Origin: Acetobacterium woodii DSM 1030
GTDB lineage: Bacteria; Bacillota; Clostridia; Eubacteriales; Eubacteriaceae
Direction of reading: 5' to 3'
Length of the DNA stretch: 64,000 nt
Assembly: GCF_000247605.1 (NCBI RefSeq)
Contig: NC_016894.1
Span: 3,895,732 to 3,959,731, forward strand
In this document: positions 18,405 through 26,842 of the stretch, piece by piece
Layout of the letters: each line of letters begins with the position of its first letter
Position numbering within the stretch: the first letter of the stretch is position 1
Program-made: the position numbers and the translations under genes
Notes under the pieces: model-generated
What the model saw: the letters and a program-made list of their open reading frames with translations, nothing else
Told to the model about the DNA's origin: nothing
Database searches by the model: none

Positions 18405-20111
18405 TCATATCTCCTTTCTGACCTCAGCAGCAATCATGGTTATGACGTCGCCTTTCGGACATTCTTTCTGACAAATGCCACATCCAATACATTTCGATAC
18501 ATCAACAATCTCATATCCACAACTCAGGCAGCGTGAAACTTCCTGTTTCGCCTGTTTCTCAGTATAACAGAGATCTACCGCTTCAAAATTATTCACTCGA
18601 TCTTCTGGTTTTAATACCGGCTGCTCGAAAGTAACCACTCTTCTTCGGTTTGCCGGATAGATCTTTTCATTAAGCGGTGCAGCATAAATTTCATGGCTTA
18701 GATCCATATCTCTGAGGGTTCTTCCGCGAAGCTTCGCATCCACTTTGTATGCTGTCTTTCTTCCGGATGCCATAGCATCGATTACACAGTTTGATTCTCC
18801 GCTGATATCACCTGCATAGAAGAATGTCTTGTCATCAGATTCCGGCCAGGATTTATCCGCTTCCTGCCCTGTCGCAACTACTGCAAAATCACCTCTGATA
18901 TCAATGTACTCCTCTTCATTAAAAACAAATTGAAGTTTATTATTTTCATCCTTAATCATTTCCTTCACTTTCACAAAGTGAACATGATCAAAGGTTCCAC
19001 CACCACCATTAACATACTCCGTCGGGCAATATCCACCAAGAACCTGAACGCCCTCTTCTTGAGCTTCTTTTACTTCCCATGCATGTGCAGGCAGATTATC
19101 ATATTCCTCAACGGCGACGACCGTAACGTTCTTTGCTCCAAGCCTTACAGCGGCGCGCGCAACGTCCATAGCTACACTTCCACCGCCGATAATTATGCCT
19201 TCGCCGCCCTTGATGCGGAAGAAGTCTCCCGGGCAACTGACAAATGTCTGATCATTATTGGCTTTCTGCATGAACTGCATTGCAGTCAGAATCGCATCAT
19301 TCATATGTCCGGGAATCTTCAGCAGCTTTCCATTTGGCTCTCCTGCAGCAAGAATAACTGCATCATATTCCTTTCTGATCTTGTTAAGATAGAACTTGCC
19401 TATCCGTTGGTTTACCTTGATTTCAAGACCTGCTTCTTCAAGCTTTGATATATCGCGCTTCAACGCTTCGCGATCCAGTCGAAATTCGGGGATACCCTTT
19501 ATTAGCATACCGCCGGCTTCGGCTTCGCCTTCAAAAATCGTGACATTATATCCTTCTCGAGAAAGGAAATGTCCCGCTGCTAGGCCGGCAGGGCCCGCTC
19601 CGATAATGGCGATACGCTCCTCATAGTTCCTAGGATATTTTTCCGGCACATAATCCACGTGCTCACTCAGGAAGCGCTTTACTCCTCTTATCATAATTGG
19701 CTGATCCACCAATACTCCGCGCTTGCAGACTTCCTCACATGGATGATTGCAGATGAACGCGCAAACTGATGGCAAAGGATTCTTCTTCCAATTCAGTTCG
19801 TAGGCTTCCTTTTCTTTTCCGCAGTTTACAAGATTGACATAACCCTGCGGGCTGATGCCCAAAGGACATGCCGTTGTACACGACTGCTTAGTCGTAAAAG
19901 CGTCCATCGCATCCAGAGACATCCCCGGCTTATCCGTACAGCCAGGACAGATCCTACAGATTGTTCTCTGGTTCTCCTGAATCGCATCTGTTGGGCATAA
20001 TTCCCGACAGGTTCCGCAGTTTACACACCGTTTGGGATCAATATGGGCAACTGCTGCTCGTTTTAATACGAATTCCTTGTTCTTATTAGGAACAATCCTA
20101 ATTTCACTCAT
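18405..20111 (-). CDS. GltD-like NAD(P)H/ferredoxin oxidoreductase with N- and C-terminal Fe-S sites
   Basis: 568 residues. The N-terminus has a 4Fe-4S ferredoxin motif (CVNCGTCRELCP, about 28-39), then CRICPGC and CTTACPLGI. The centre is a glutamate-synthase-small-subunit/NfnL-like module with an FAD site (IAIIGAGPAGLAAGHFL, about 168) and an NAD(P) site (GIIIGGGSVAMDVARAAV, about 318). A second ferredoxin site lies at the C-terminus (CIGCGICQKECPKGD). It probably moves electrons between NAD(P)H, FAD and Fe-S centres to the FAD protein encoded immediately downstream (1-bp gap). The upstream region carries a large perfect palindrome, likely the site of the neighbouring TetR protein. Not a true GltD: no GltB partner is present. 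Confidence 0.87.
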   Translation of the reverse strand: MSEIRIVPNKNKEFVLKRAAVAHIDPKRCVNCGTCRELCPTDAIQENQRTICRICPGCTDKPGMSLDAMDAFTTKQSCTTACPLGISPQGYVNLVNCGKEKEAYELNWKKNPLPSVCAFICNHPCEEVCKRGVLVDQPIMIRGVKRFLSEHVDYVPEKYPRNYEERIAIIGAGPAGLAAGHFLSREGYNVTIFEGEAEAGGMLIKGIPEFRLDREALKRDISKLEEAGLEIKVNQRIGKFYLNKIRKEYDAVILAAGEPNGKLLKIPGHMNDAILTAMQFMQKANNDQTFVSCPGDFFRIKGGEGIIIGGGSVAMDVARAAVRLGAKNVTVVAVEEYDNLPAHAWEVKEAQEEGVQVLGGYCPTEYVNGGGGTFDHVHFVKVKEMIKDENNKLQFVFNEEEYIDIRGDFAVVATGQEADKSWPESDDKTFFYAGDISGESNCVIDAMASGRKTAYKVDAKLRGRTLRDMDLSHEIYAAPLNEKIYPANRRRVVTFEQPVLKPEDRVNNFEAVDLCYTEKQAKQEVSRCLSCGYEIVDVSKCIGCGICQKECPKGDVITMIAAEVRKEI

Positions 20112-20181
20112 TGCGTGTATAGCCTCCTATATATTGTGTACCTTCAGAGTGCGCTGCTCTTAAAACTACACCGATCTTCCG

Positions 20182-20221
20182 TATATATTGATACTAGTAT
20201 TAATACTAGTATCAATATATA
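20182..20221. promoter_or_regulatory. Perfect 40-bp palindrome, probable TetR operator
   Basis: The 20 bases 20182-20201 and 20202-20221 are exact reverse complements with no spacer. Each half contains the self-complementary decamer ATACTAGTAT, so two decamers sit 12 bp apart. It lies about 70 bp upstream of the oxidoreductase operon start and downstream of the TetR gene, which suggests binding of two TetR dimers. Confidence 0.8.
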
Positions 20222-20314
20222 TTTTTTATATTTATTTGTCAATATTTTTTGTATTTTTCTTGTCATCGTGACTATGGATATATGTTCTGGAAATATTAGA
20301 ACTGTCGCAAATAA

Positions 20315-20354
20315 ATAAAAGCTTTGACCTGTTCTTTGCGGTCAAAGCTTTTAT
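20315..20354 (-). terminator. Terminator of the TetR gene
   Basis: A 15-bp perfect stem (ATAAAAGCTTTGACC / GGTCAAAGCTTTTAT) around a 10-base loop, with T-rich flanks on both strands, 44 bp past the TetR stop. It separates the regulator from the operon on the same strand. Confidence 0.9.
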
Positions 20355-20397
20355 CTATATCTCTATATCCGATCATAGTCCAGTGACTTTTTTCATC

Positions 20398-21063
20398 TTA
20401 AGGCTGCATCCACGCAATGTTATCCCTGCTGTATTCGAGAAAGGAATTGACATCCATCTTTGGTAACCACTCACTTGTGTTCTTCAGCACTTCGCTGATC
20501 TGTTCGTCGCTGCAGCCCATCATGCGCATGAAAGTATCGGAAATATTCTGCGTAATATACAGCGTTTCAATATTTAGGGAGTCCTTTTTGATGTAGAGCG
20601 CACTTCCTCCAGAAATAGAAAATATAAGAGACTGCCTGAGATTAGCAATCTCAAAGTTATGGACTCCTTCATATTTCATCTCAGAGTGCCAGCAGAAAAC
20701 AAAATCTGTCAAAACATCAAGCAGTTCATTATTAGTAATGACATTCATCATAAAATAGTGCAGTTCTTTATTTCTGTCAATGAGCTTCCAAAAAAAGGCC
20801 GTGAACAACGCCAGCTTGTAATACACAGTAACATCCACGGCAAGCCGTTCTTCGACATATCGAAATAATTGATAAATATATTCCTCCAGAAGGTTGCGTA
20901 TTATTTCTCTTTTCTTGGGAAAAAAGTTTTGAAGCCGTGATTTGCTGATCCCGACCTGCGCCGCAATATCCTTCAAAAAAACGCTGCAATAATCGTTGTG
21001 TGAAAAGAGATCGTATGAGCATTTTAGTATTTCGCTGCGCTTCTCATCATTTATTTGTGACAT
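20398..21063 (-). CDS. TetR-family transcriptional regulator
   Basis: 221 residues. The N-terminal TetR HTH is visible (KRSEILKCSYDLFSHNDYCS and KDIAAQVGISKSRLQNFFPK), with an all-helical ligand-binding remainder typical for the family. It is encoded directly upstream of the two-gene flavin/Fe-S oxidoreductase operon on the same strand, separated by a strong terminator and a 40-bp palindrome. It is therefore the likely local repressor, with a ligand related to the operon's substrate (inference). Confidence 0.85.
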   Translation of the reverse strand: MSQINDEKRSEILKCSYDLFSHNDYCSVFLKDIAAQVGISKSRLQNFFPKKREIIRNLLEEYIYQLFRYVEERLAVDVTVYYKLALFTAFFWKLIDRNKELHYFMMNVITNNELLDVLTDFVFCWHSEMKYEGVHNFEIANLRQSLIFSISGGSALYIKKDSLNIETLYITQNISDTFMRMMGCSDEQISEVLKNTSEWLPKMDVNSFLEYSRDNIAWMQP

Positions 21064-21239
21064 ATAATTCTATACCGCCTTTTTTGCTTTAATTTTATTA
21101 CATTTCCTGTCTGATTGCAAACGAGTCTGATGAGCGGCCTCAATTCGAAACGAGATAGGTTCTTCCACAAAAACCCGTCAATTAAGTGTAAGCATCCAAT
21201 AAACACATCGATTTAAAGGGTTTTCAAAGTTTCTCGTTA

Positions 21240-21357
21240 TGTCTTGGGGTGGATGCCGTTCCGAGGTGGGTCCAGAATAATCACATCGGCCTGGTCATGG
21301 AGATTGGCCACCTCCACCATCACGTCGCCGACGATAAACTGGCAGTTGTCTCTTAAA
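21240..21357 (-). pseudogene. Fragment of an RlmD/TrmA-like RNA uracil methyltransferase
   Basis: The minus strand reads RDNCQFIVGDVMVEVANLHD and then DVIILDPPRNGIHPKT before a stop. The (I/L)DPPRxGxHP catalytic-loop motif is characteristic of m5U RNA methyltransferases (TrmA/RlmD). Only about 37 codons survive. Confidence 0.65.
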
Positions 21358-21439
21358 TGCTATTGATTTTTTCAACCGGATCGGCTCATATTGTTTTAAC
21401 CTGATCCGTACTTAAATCTCAAGAAACAACCGGGCAACA

Positions 21440-21492
21440 GTTTAAAAACTGCTACCCGGTTGTTTCAAAAACTCTATTTCCACCGGAGTGGA
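21440..21492 (-). pseudogene. Degraded 3' tail of a DUF924 gene (copy of the tail at 14191)
   Basis: The minus strand reads STPVEIEFLKQPGSSF and a stop, almost the same as the C-terminus of the fusion gene at 14191-15342. The homology continues through the flanking DNA (21370-21500 versus 14115-14245) and includes a strong hairpin (CCGGGCAACAGTTT / AAACTGCTACCCGG, 21438-21467) that looks like its terminator. Confidence 0.8.
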
Positions 21493-21518
21493 TACTCACA
21501 ACCTCAATTTTTCGCGGT

Positions 21519-21628
21519 ACACCATGCCACCTGATCCCGCGCGTGGCACCGATGTCCACAATGGCCTTGGTTTGTGGTTTGCCGCCCAAGTCGTAAAAGC
21601 CCACGCCGGACAACTGGAACTGCAAAAC
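21519..21628 (+). pseudogene. Truncated duplicate of the sensor kinase 3' end
   Basis: Reads PDPARGTDVHNGLGLWFAAQ VVKAHAGQLELQN, nearly identical to the end of the kinase at 3-980 but with an internal deletion of about 15 bp. After QN the sequence changes to RRRFYPLLT, which resembles a short stretch of the transposase at 46317 (RSRFYPLLT). It is thus a junction of two unrelated gene pieces. Confidence 0.85.
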
Positions 21629-21715
21629 CGCCGCCGTTTCTATCCGCTGTTAACCAATACCGAGCCGTTTTAGTCTGATTCTCAATAACCCGGGAGATGG
21701 TCATCCATCGACCCG

Positions 21716-21973
21716 TTAGACCGCTTGCCAAATAACATTTTTGTTTATTTCTGCTGCACGTTGTTGCGCTTCTTCAATCGTCTCAAAAACACTATCCTGC
21801 TCCACTTCCATACGATTATTGCATTTGAATAGATAAATTGTTTTATCTCCTTTATATTTGCCGATTGCCAAATATTCTACTGGGATTGGTTTGAGCGAAT
21901 TATCGGTATATCGGATGACTCCAAAATGATCTTTTTGGGATAATAAAATAACCTCGGCACCATCTAAAATCAT
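21716..21973 (-). CDS. Small hypothetical protein
   Basis: 85 residues from an ATG preceded by AAAGGAG (spacing about 6). The sequence starts MILDGAEVILLSQKDHFGVI and ends in an alternating charged helix (FETIEEAQQRAAEINKNVIW). It is acidic and soluble, with no membrane span or Cys motif. I do not recognise the family. The good ribosome binding site and coding-like composition support a real gene; the 3' end abuts remnant DNA. Confidence 0.6.
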   Translation of the reverse strand: MILDGAEVILLSQKDHFGVIRYTDNSLKPIPVEYLAIGKYKGDKTIYLFKCNNRMEVEQDSVFETIEEAQQRAAEINKNVIWQAV

Positions 21974-22143
21974 AACGATCTCCTTTGTGTTAAAATAATT
22001 TTTTGCACCTCGATCCGTAATCCATTAAATTGCTCAATCAAGCTTTGCTCGTTTTTTAGCGGATTGAAATTGCGGACAAACAATATTCATATTAGCAGCT
22101 TAATATTTTCATTTGTTCCGCTTTACGCCGCCGGTTGTCATTA

Positions 22144-22518
22144 TTAATTTTTTAATATCGCATTGGCAATTAGTCGATCAAATTTTCTGACATCGATCCC
22201 TTTTCGCAAATTCACTTTAATATGACCAGCACGAGTCCAGAGTTCAACTTCAGCATTTAAATCAAGTAACTTCCCGGCATTTTCGGTTGACCACATATTA
22301 ATTGATGTGTATGGCAAGGAGTATATTTCTACTTTTTTGCCGCTCAATCCCTGAGCATCTCTTACGATCAAACGTTTATTAGTAAAAACAGCACTATCTC
22401 GAATTGTTTTATAAGCGGCTACCGCTTCTTCACCTTTGACTAACAATTCCTGCACATCTTGTGGAATCGGACACTCCGAAATGAAGGTCCATAATAAAAT
22501 TTGACTTGTTTCTGCCAT
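22144..22518 (-). CDS. Bacterial PH-domain protein (bPH_1-like)
   Basis: 124 residues, ATG with AAGGAG upstream. AAYKTIRDSAVFTNKRLIVR followed by GKKVEIYSLPYTSINMWSTE is the signature of the small bacterial pleckstrin-homology-like proteins (PF08000 type). The fold is a beta barrel that usually forms pentameric rings; the cellular role is not established. No membrane segment, so probably cytoplasmic. It stands alone between small hypothetical genes. Confidence 0.85.
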   Translation of the reverse strand: MAETSQILLWTFISECPIPQDVQELLVKGEEAVAAYKTIRDSAVFTNKRLIVRDAQGLSGKKVEIYSLPYTSINMWSTENAGKLLDLNAEVELWTRAGHIKVNLRKGIDVRKFDRLIANAILKN

Positions 22519-22749
22519 TTTAATCTCCTTTTAAATTATAATTTTTTGTTTGCTCTGGAGTAATTGATTATACATTGTTTTTTGTCAAACTATTTAATCT
22601 TTACAAAGTGAATGTGATCGTATTTCGCTGAACGTACTCAATCAAGTGTGCCCTGCAACGGGGCTGCCAACGACTTAGAGAATCCGTCCGGAAAATGATC
22701 ATTTAAAAAGCGTCGTTTGACTAAGCTCGGCTTGAATGGATTTATTATA

Positions 22750-22956
22750 TCATTTTATGGCACTGAAGGAAAGTTTTATCTTGCTCACTATCTCTATTTG
22801 CCTTAATCCTGATTGGCTCCAAATTTCTTTTGCTTCGATTAATTCCCCCATTACTTTATCTAAAAATGCCTTTGGCATTCCCTTTTTTCGATAAAGCGGG
22901 TGTGTTCCCATAAACTCAATTGCTGCCAAAATTTTCACGATCCTCTTGTTTTTCAT
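22750..22956 (-). pseudogene. Short GNAT-like fragment
   Basis: 68 codons from an ATG with GGAGGG upstream. AIEFMGTHPLYRKKGMPKAF LDKVM resembles GNAT motif A (GTHPxYRxxGLAKAL), but the protein lacks the rest of the fold, so it is probably a truncated acetyltransferase. Its last codons (QSGLRQIEIVSK) match a degraded tail at 3806-3850. It could also be an intact small gene of unknown type. Confidence 0.5.
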
Positions 22957-23048
22957 ATTGCCCTCCTTTTCATCCGTCCTATGTTATCAAATTTTGATAA
23001 TTTTGTTTTGCTCAATCTTGCGGTCTTTTAAATATTGCGTACACCGTC

Positions 23049-23087
23049 AAAAAGAGTACGACAATTTTATCTTGTCGTACTCTTTTT
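23049..23087. terminator. Strong bidirectional terminator
   Basis: A 16-bp perfect stem (AAAAAGAGTACGACAA / TTGTCGTACTCTTTTT) with a 7-base loop and A/T runs on both sides. Confidence 0.9.
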
Positions 23088-23099
23088 ATTTTAATCGTA

Positions 23100-23232
23100 G
23101 CTGCTTGCTATAATCTTGCAGTTTATCGCAGATAAGTTTATTTTTTGCCTTTTCAATCAAATCAAAGTGCCAGCCTACATTCCAACTATCTGAAATACTC
23201 ATTAATGTGGTATCCAGATCCGCTACAGATTT
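23100..23232 (-). pseudogene. Remnant of a TetR C-terminus (paralogue of 42562-43119)
   Basis: The minus strand reads SVADLDTTLMSISDSW and FDLIEKAKNKLIC, matching SVDDLYTTLMSISNGL and FDLVEKAKKIIL at the end of the TetR gene at 42562. Only the last roughly 45 codons remain. A duplicated, decayed gene tail. Confidence 0.8.
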
Positions 23233-23285
23233 ATCTTACCAATTGCGACTAAATTGTTAATGCGCTAAATTACTACCGGTATTTA

Positions 23286-23663
23286 TTATTTATCCGCAAT
23301 CATTTCGATTTCGACTTTTGCACCGAGTGGTAGCTTAGCAACTTCAAACGCCGCTCTAGCAGGAGCGTTATTTTTAAAATATTGTGCATACACTTCGTTC
23401 ATCTTAGCAAAATCATCAATATCATCAAGTAACACAGTTGTCTTAACAACATCATCAAATGTATATTCTACTGATTCTAATATTGCTTTGGCATTCTCCA
23501 GAGATTGCTTAGTTTGTTCTTCTATCGTTTCGCCTGCAAATTTTCCTGTTGTTGGATCAATTGGCAGTTGTCCCGATACATAGATTGTTGTGCCAACTTT
23601 ATTGGCCTGTGAATAAGGTCCTATCGCTTTTGGTGCATTTTCAGTACTTATTATTTCTTTCAT
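23286..23663 (-). CDS. ridA: RidA-family reactive imine deaminase
   Basis: 125 residues, using the ATG at 23663 (six bases after GAGGTGG) rather than the ATG that overlaps the site. Full-length YjgF/YER057c/UK114 protein: KEIISTENAPKAIGPYSQAN, VSGQLPIDPTTG, NAKAILESVEYTFDDVVKTT, and NAPARAAFEVAKLPLGAKVE with the catalytic Arg. The family hydrolyses reactive enamines/imines (2-aminoacrylate) released by PLP enzymes. It lies directly downstream of a PLP beta-lyase-like gene and an amino acid permease, so it probably protects against the 2-aminoacrylate that lyase makes. Confidence 0.93.
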   Translation of the reverse strand: MKEIISTENAPKAIGPYSQANKVGTTIYVSGQLPIDPTTGKFAGETIEEQTKQSLENAKAILESVEYTFDDVVKTTVLLDDIDDFAKMNEVYAQYFKNNAPARAAFEVAKLPLGAKVEIEMIADK

Positions 23664-23690
23664 TTTCATCCACCTCTATCAAAATTATTT

Positions 23691-24878
23691 TTATTTTAAA
23701 TCTTCAAACACTTTGGCAATTCGTTCCATCGCTTCTTTAATCATCGGTCTTGGTGACGGGACACAAATTCGTTCATAACCGGTTCCTTCTTCACCAAACA
23801 TTGCGCCACTTTCTAAAATCACGTTGGCATCAACATAAATTCTTTTCTTTACTTCTTCCGGTGTAAGCCCATATCCCCTAAAGTCCATCCACATAATGTA
23901 CGTTCCTTCTGGTTTAACGACTTTTACTTTCGGCATATTTTCTTTTAAGAAATTCTCGATATAATCAATATTACCATCAATATAATCAATAATTTGATCC
24001 AGCCATTCTTCCCCTTCATTATAAGCAGCAATAAGTGCCGCAATTGTAAATGGTGACGGCATTTCATATCCGCATTCTTTTTTAAATTTATTTCTTAAAT
24101 CCTCGTTGCCAATCACGACATTTGTCGCATGTAAGCCCGCAACATTAAAGGTCTTGTTAATTGCGGTACACGTAACAAGATGATCAACCTTGTCGGCACA
24201 CTTTACAATGGGATAAAACTTATTATCTTTTCTAATTAAATCGCCATGGATTTCATCAGCAACAATAATGACATCATTGTTATAACATATTTGGGCTAAT
24301 CGCTTTAACTCTGCTTTCGAAAAAATTCTTCCCGAAGGATTATGGGGATTACAAAGAATAAATAACTTTGTTGATGCCACTTTTGCTTTTGCTTCAAAAT
24401 CCTCAAAATCTATTGTGTAGTAACCATCATTGTTTATTAATGAATTATTGATAACAACTCTGTTATTATCCTCGATGGCACTTGTAAATGGCGGATAAAC
24501 CGGTCTTTGGATGATAACTCCATCTCCGACATTCGTATATGCTCTTACTGCTATCCCCAGTGCTTTTACCGTCCCTGGGCAATAAACAATTTCCTCTTTT
24601 TTAATATCCCAGTCATTTCTTCTTTTAAACCAATTGATAATTGCCTCATAATAATCGTCATTAGCCATGGTATAACCAAAAATTCTGTTATCCACGATTT
24701 TATGTAATGCTTTTATAACCGGATCTGGCACCGGAAGATCCATATCAGCGGTAAAAAGGGGCAATGTTTCTTCATCATACCGCTCCGTGATCCCTACCAT
24801 TTTTAAAAAATCTCCGGCATCCCACTTCATCGAACCAGTTCCGCGTCTGTTTACTTTTTCATCAAAATTATACTTCAT
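23691..24878 (-). CDS. MalY/PatB-type PLP-dependent C-S lyase or aminotransferase
   Basis: The chosen ATG (24878) is ten bases after AAGGA and eight bases after the permease stop. Fold type I PLP enzyme of about 395 residues. It shows FDEKVNRRGTGSMKWD (typical MalY/PatB N-terminus), FTADMDLPVPDPVIKAL, the substrate-carboxylate region NPHNPSGRIF, the cofactor Asp in VIIVADEIHGDLI, and the Schiff-base Lys in TAINKTFNVAGL. Family members cleave cystathionine/cysteine to pyruvate and ammonia plus a thiol, or act as aminotransferases. The RidA and permease neighbours favour amino acid (cysteine-type) breakdown. Confidence 0.9.
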   Translation of the reverse strand: MKYNFDEKVNRRGTGSMKWDAGDFLKMVGITERYDEETLPLFTADMDLPVPDPVIKALHKIVDNRIFGYTMANDDYYEAIINWFKRRNDWDIKKEEIVYCPGTVKALGIAVRAYTNVGDGVIIQRPVYPPFTSAIEDNNRVVINNSLINNDGYYTIDFEDFEAKAKVASTKLFILCNPHNPSGRIFSKAELKRLAQICYNNDVIIVADEIHGDLIRKDNKFYPIVKCADKVDHLVTCTAINKTFNVAGLHATNVVIGNEDLRNKFKKECGYEMPSPFTIAALIAAYNEGEEWLDQIIDYIDGNIDYIENFLKENMPKVKVVKPEGTYIMWMDFRGYGLTPEEVKKRIYVDANVILESGAMFGEEGTGYERICVPSPRPMIKEAMERIAKVFEDLK

Positions 24879-24886
24879 AATCTGCA

Positions 24887-26182
24887 CTATCCTTTTTTTA
24901 ATTGTTTATCGCGATAATTTACATAAATGACTGTTACGGCAAAGAAAATTATATTTCCGATAATCAAACCTGTTGATAAATCTTTTATTAAGAAATATGC
25001 TTGTACGATATATACCAGTGCCGCTAAACCACACAATATATATAACACAAAATTCTTTACATGCAGCTTAGAATTAAGCCATTCTTCTTTGAAAAGTTTA
25101 GGAATTCTAGCGGTTGCTAAAGCTATAAATAAGTTAAACAGATAACTTGGTATCATGACTAAACTTACTAATATATTTAAATCAACATTAAAAATGATCG
25201 GGGTAATTCCAATTAGCAAGAAAAATCCCATAATAACGTACGGAAAATCATATTTTTTATCCGTTTTTAATAATATTTTTGGTAAAAATCCATCTTCAGC
25301 TACTTGCATAACTGGATATCTTAAACTTGCCAATGTCGAGTTTAATGTACTTCCAAGAGCAAAACATGCCCCGCCAATAATAAATACAACAAATAATGGA
25401 CTTGGTAAGATTTCTTTAGCTACTACTCCCAAGCTTTGAAAAGCAACTTGATCATAAGGAAGAACCCCGGCTGCTGCGGTACCAATCCCAAAATAAATTA
25501 TTCCAACGACAATAAATGTCATTATCATCGCTCTTGGTAAAAGTTTCTGCGAATCTTCAACTTCTGAACTATAATTAACGATACATGTTGCCCCTTGTGT
25601 TGCAAAAGTTAAAAGCGCAACGGCCGTAAAAAATCCAGTAAATCCATTCGTGAATAATCCTGGTTCGGTAAAATAACCTGGTTGCACTTGCGGTACTCCA
25701 AATACAACAAACAATCCCAACGCAATCATCATTACAACAACAAAGATATTTTGTGCTCTTGCCATAAATTTCGCGCCTTTAATACTTATTAGGAAAAAGA
25801 ATAGAATGGTAAGAATTGAAAATAATTGATGATAATCCCCTAATACTGGTATTAATTGTGTTAAATAATCAATGATTGAAATAGCCATGACCGAAATAGT
25901 TAAATTAACTATTATATAGATATATCCAACAATTGAAGCCCATTTCTTTCCTAATAATATCTCTGCTTGAGTTACCAGACCACCTTTTAAATCTACAACT
26001 CCAGAAAGTAAAATTGTCGGTACGGTCATCAAAAATGATAATATAATTGCCACAATAAGCGCAATATTTACGCTTCTTCCCGTCATTCCAATCCCAATAC
26101 CCAACATTACAAATATTCCTGACCCAATTGTGGCACCAACGCCCATTGAAACCAGATCAAAAAACGTCATTTTTTTCTTCAT
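24887..26182 (-). CDS. APC-superfamily amino acid permease
   Basis: 431 residues with about 12 membrane spans. The N-terminus carries the APC helix 1 motif (FFDLVSMGVGATIGSGIFVM), and the TM6 region is FATQGATCIVNYSSEVEDSQ KLLPRA. ATG with AAGGAG five bases upstream. First gene of the permease / PLP-lyase / RidA operon (8-bp gap to the next gene), so it probably imports the amino acid degraded downstream. The MarR gene upstream and the 12-bp inverted repeat in front of it suggest MarR control. Confidence 0.92.
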   Translation of the reverse strand: MKKKMTFFDLVSMGVGATIGSGIFVMLGIGIGMTGRSVNIALIVAIILSFLMTVPTILLSGVVDLKGGLVTQAEILLGKKWASIVGYIYIIVNLTISVMAISIIDYLTQLIPVLGDYHQLFSILTILFFFLISIKGAKFMARAQNIFVVVMMIALGLFVVFGVPQVQPGYFTEPGLFTNGFTGFFTAVALLTFATQGATCIVNYSSEVEDSQKLLPRAMIMTFIVVGIIYFGIGTAAAGVLPYDQVAFQSLGVVAKEILPSPLFVVFIIGGACFALGSTLNSTLASLRYPVMQVAEDGFLPKILLKTDKKYDFPYVIMGFFLLIGITPIIFNVDLNILVSLVMIPSYLFNLFIALATARIPKLFKEEWLNSKLHVKNFVLYILCGLAALVYIVQAYFLIKDLSTGLIIGNIIFFAVTVIYVNYRDKQLKKG

Positions 26183-26222
26183 CCATTCTCCTTCTAATTA
26201 TCAGGCACTTTAAGTTAAATTT

Positions 26223-26266
26223 TATCGTTTAGCACCTGCACCATTTAGTATAGTTGCTAAACGATA
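26223..26266. promoter_or_regulatory. Inverted repeat, probable MarR operator
   Basis: TATCGTTTAGCA (26223-26234) and TGCTAAACGATA (26255-26266) are perfect 12-bp reverse complements whose centres are 32 bp apart (three helical turns). It lies between the MarR gene and the permease start, with a further TTTAG half site inside the spacer. Confidence 0.75.
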
Positions 26267-26290
26267 TCTTGTCAATTAATAATTTACGTT

Positions 26291-26323
26291 AAAAAAACTT
26301 AGGTTTCAAACTGAATCCCTAAG
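26291..26323 (-). terminator. Terminator of the MarR gene
   Basis: CTTAGG (26298-26303) pairs with CCTAAG (26318-26323), followed on the minus strand by seven Ts, just after the MarR stop. Confidence 0.75.
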
Positions 26324-26335
26324 CTTTTGTTATTT

Positions 26336-26794
26336 TTACTTATTCTGTTCTTTATCTAACTTGAATATTTTTACTAATATATTTTTACTTCTTTCAAAAT
26401 CTTCACACGTATAGTTCTCTAACCTTTCAAGATATCTATTATAAGCAATTATGTCTTTTTGTTTATGATAGTTATAAACAATCTTGCCTTTTTCAGTTAA
26501 CATTAAAACTTTTTTTCGAGTGTCCACATCGTGCATATCCTTTTTGATCAATCCTTTTTTCTCTAATTTATCAACAGTTTGACAAACAGCCCCTTTTGTC
26601 TTATACATTTTTGCAGCTATTTCCGAAGATGTAATATTATCGTACGTGCCAATAATATCTAACGTATGAACTTCTATTGTATATAACAAATCATCGGTCC
26701 CATAACATCGGGCCTCTTTTTCATAGTCTTGCATTTTATCAAAAACGCCATTGATCACTTTCATTAATTCATAAAATTCTTTATTTTTATCCAT
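26336..26794 (-). CDS. MarR-family transcriptional regulator
   Basis: 152 residues, AAAGGGG before the ATG. The winged helix is clear: EVHTLDIIGTYDNITSSEIA AKMYKTKGAVCQTVDKLEKK GLIKK, then the wing HDVDTRKKVLMLTEKGKIVY. Encoded directly upstream of the permease/lyase/RidA operon on the same strand and probably its regulator, acting at the inverted repeat at 26223-26266. Confidence 0.9.
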   Translation of the reverse strand: MDKNKEFYELMKVINGVFDKMQDYEKEARCYGTDDLLYTIEVHTLDIIGTYDNITSSEIAAKMYKTKGAVCQTVDKLEKKGLIKKDMHDVDTRKKVLMLTEKGKIVYNYHKQKDIIAYNRYLERLENYTCEDFERSKNILVKIFKLDKEQNK

Positions 26795-26842
26795 TAGTTC
26801 CCCTTTTACAATAAATTGTTAAAATCAAGCCCAAAAGCTAGT

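Noticed and set aside
22600-22640. Short similarity (DHIHFVK) to the GltD-like protein
   Set aside because: Only about a dozen residues in a damaged frame; could be chance.
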